DNA from: Fusibacter sp. 3D3
Lineage (GTDB): Bacteria; Bacillota; Clostridia; Peptostreptococcales; Acidaminobacteraceae
DNA length: 64,000 nucleotides
Direction: 5' to 3'
Assembly: GCF_001748365.1 (NCBI RefSeq)
Contig: NZ_BDHH01000013.1
Span: 95,654-159,653 of the forward strand
Below, piece after piece: positions 62,387-64,000 of the stretch. The notes beneath the pieces were generated by a model. That model was not told the origin of the DNA, did no database searches, and saw only the letters and a list, made by a program, of their open reading frames with translations. The position numbers and the translations under genes are program-made. Numbering within the stretch: the stretch's first letter is position 1; each line of letters starts with the position of its first letter.

Positions 62387-62418
62387 TATGCACAAATAAA
62401 GCTAAAGGAGGTATTCAT

Positions 62419-63963
62419 TTGAGTGAGAAGTTAGAACTGCTTAAAAAGAATAAAGAAAGATTAATGGCTGGCGGAGGTGCAAAGTCAATTCAGAAACAAC
62501 ATGATAACAACAAACTCACAGCAAGAGAGCGTATTCATTTGCTATTTGATGAAGGGACTTTTGTAGAAATGGATGCATTTGTTAAACACAGGTGCACCAA
62601 TTTTGGTATGGAGCAAACGGAAGCGCCCACAGAAGGGGTCATTACAGGTTATGGCAAAGTGGATGGCAGATTGGTTTATGCTTATTCCCAAGATTTCACC
62701 ATTATTGGAGGCTCACTTGGTGAAATGCATGCGGCAAAAATCTGTAAGGCAATGGATGGCGCATTAAAAGTAGGCGCACCAATCGTGGGGATTAACGATT
62801 CCGGTGGCGCTCGAATTCAAGAGGGTATCGATGCACTTAAGGGCTATGGTGATATTTTCTTTAGAAATACGTTGGCATCTGGTGTCATTCCACAAATCAC
62901 AGCCATTATGGGCCCATGTGCTGGTGGTGCTGTCTATTCCCCAGCCATTACAGACTTTGTATTCATGGTGAATAAAACTTCTCAAATGTTTATCACTGGA
63001 CCACAAGTGATCAAAACGGTTACAGGGGAAGATGTTACAGCAGAAGCACTTGGCGGCGCTATGACACATAACTCGGTCAGTGGCGTCTCTCAATTTATAT
63101 CTGAAACAGACGAAGCCTGTATTACTGAAATTAGAAGATTGTTGAGCTTTTTACCTTCCAATAATATGGAAACCGCGCCTGTTTTTCAAACGGATACAGA
63201 TCCAAATCAGATGGATGAAAGCTTAAACAGCATTATTCCAGACAGTCCTAACAAACCTTATGACATGTTCAACATTATTAAATCCTTGGTGGATCAAGAA
63301 GACTACATGGAATACTTGCCACATTATGCAAAGAATATCATCACTTGCCTCGCAAGAATTAACGGTCATTCTACTGGTATTATCGCAAATCAACCCAGTG
63401 TTCAAGCGGGCTGTCTCGACATCAATGCCTCTGATAAGGCAGCGCGTTTTATCAGAATGTGCGATGCCTTCAATATCCAGATTCTCACCATTGAAGACAC
63501 TCCAGGTTTTCTGCCAGGCACAGGACAAGAATACGGTGGCATCATCAGACATGGCGCAAAAATGCTTTACGCTTACTCTGAAGCAACAGTGCCACTTGTC
63601 ACTTTAATCACTCGTAAAGCCTATGGTGGTGCTTATATTGCAATGGGATCAAGACACTTAGGTGCTGACCTCGTCCTTGCATGGCCAACTGCTGAAATCG
63701 CAGTAATGGGTCCTCAAGGTGCTGCTAATATCATCTTTAGAGGCGAAATTAAAGATGCTAAAGATCCAGTGGCAACAAGAGCAAAAGTGATTCAGGATTA
63801 TACAGATGAATTTGCAACACCTTATAAAGCAGCAGAAAGAGGTTTTGTAGATGATGTCATAGAACCATCAGCGACTAGACCAAGACTTGCAGATGCCTTC
63901 GATATGTTAGCGTCTAAAAGAGAAACGAGACCTGCTAAGAAACATGGCAATATTCCTTTATAA
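62419..63963 (+). CDS. Carboxyltransferase (acyl-CoA carboxylase beta / MmdA type), probable malonyl-CoA decarboxylase subunit
   Basis: 514 residues with both halves of the crotonase-like carboxyltransferase fold: INDSGGARIQEGIDALKG and IMGPCAGGAVYSPAITDFV in the first; IEDTPGFLPGTGQEYGG and KAYGGAYIAMGSRHLGADLV in the second. These oxyanion-hole sequences are as in PccB/MmdA. It transfers carboxyl groups between acyl-CoA and biotin. In this locus it likely takes CO2 from malonyl-CoA, feeding a Na+ pump whose other subunits would lie beyond the window. TTG 62419 with AAAGGAGGT upstream. Confidence 0.9.
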   Translation: MSEKLELLKKNKERLMAGGGAKSIQKQHDNNKLTARERIHLLFDEGTFVEMDAFVKHRCTNFGMEQTEAPTEGVITGYGKVDGRLVYAYSQDFTIIGGSLGEMHAAKICKAMDGALKVGAPIVGINDSGGARIQEGIDALKGYGDIFFRNTLASGVIPQITAIMGPCAGGAVYSPAITDFVFMVNKTSQMFITGPQVIKTVTGEDVTAEALGGAMTHNSVSGVSQFISETDEACITEIRRLLSFLPSNNMETAPVFQTDTDPNQMDESLNSIIPDSPNKPYDMFNIIKSLVDQEDYMEYLPHYAKNIITCLARINGHSTGIIANQPSVQAGCLDINASDKAARFIRMCDAFNIQILTIEDTPGFLPGTGQEYGGIIRHGAKMLYAYSEATVPLVTLITRKAYGGAYIAMGSRHLGADLVLAWPTAEIAVMGPQGAANIIFRGEIKDAKDPVATRAKVIQDYTDEFATPYKAAERGFVDDVIEPSATRPRLADAFDMLASKRETRPAKKHGNIPL

Positions 63964-63980
63964 AAAAAAGAGGTGAAAAG

Positions 63981-64000
63981 ATGCAAATTTTAGAGAATTT
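63981..64000 (+). CDS. Start of a next gene, cut by the window end
   Basis: ATG 63981 follows GAGGTG at 63970-63975 and reads MQILENF before the window ends. Position after the carboxyltransferase suggests a small gamma/delta subunit of the decarboxylase complex; this is inference only. Confidence 0.45.

Noticed and set aside
1..64000. tRNA, rRNA, riboswitch or complete insertion sequence
   Set aside because: I read the intergenic stretches and found none with convincing structure or conserved sequence; a covariance-model scan could still find a weak one.

Overview
The window looks like chromosome from a low-GC, Gram-positive anaerobe of the class Clostridia. The signs are AT-rich codon use, strong AGGAGG-type ribosome binding sites, lipoprotein signal peptides, YesM/YesN-type regulators, sigma-54 regulators and a biotin-type decarboxylase/malonate locus. 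I cannot name the genus. I see no rRNA, tRNA, complete insertion sequence or CRISPR array.

Layout. 0-5.5 kb: a YesM/YesN two-component system upstream of a ferric-iron-type ABC transporter (lipoprotein, ATPase, fused double permease). 5.5-11 kb: a MalT-like STAND regulator, a 75-residue peptide with a Nif11-like leader, a radical SAM/SPASM enzyme and a C45-type Ntn hydrolase; this reads as a RiPP (modified peptide) locus. 11-17.3 kb: AraC regulator, amino-acid racemase, acetyltransferases and several broken genes. 17.3-26.9 kb: an accessory region of small unrelated genes (MazF-type toxin-antitoxin, DUF1848, MccF-like peptidase, HAD phosphatase, SEFIR and FRG proteins). Palindromic attC-like sites with GCCTAAC/GTTAGGC cores separate some of them, and there are two decayed group II intron ends. 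It resembles an integron cassette cluster without an integrase. 26.9-50 kb: mainly ordinary chromosomal genes (Ca-type P-ATPase, diguanylate cyclase, topoisomerase III, YczE with a MocR regulator, drug/metabolite transporters, a sigma-54 PAS regulator, an ABC-F protein).

50-56 kb: a minus-strand operon of UbiD, UbiA and UbiX homologues plus an ABC permease and ATPase, with a divergent NMT1-type binding lipoprotein. The three enzymes match the late steps of futalosine-type menaquinone synthesis, so I infer import of a quinone precursor followed by prenylation and decarboxylation. 56-64 kb: a Cache/PAS histidine kinase and an NtrC-type regulator precede a -24/-12 (sigma-54) promoter. That promoter drives a class III CoA-transferase, MadL/MadM malonate transporter subunits and, after a 20-bp tandem-repeat array, a carboxyltransferase. 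The predicted route is malonate uptake, activation to malonyl-CoA and decarboxylation.

Broken genes are concentrated at 14-21 kb: a sugar-isomerase-like gene, a racemase remnant, a frameshifted acetyltransferase, a TrmO fragment and two maturase fragments. This part of the chromosome appears to have been repeatedly invaded and rearranged.
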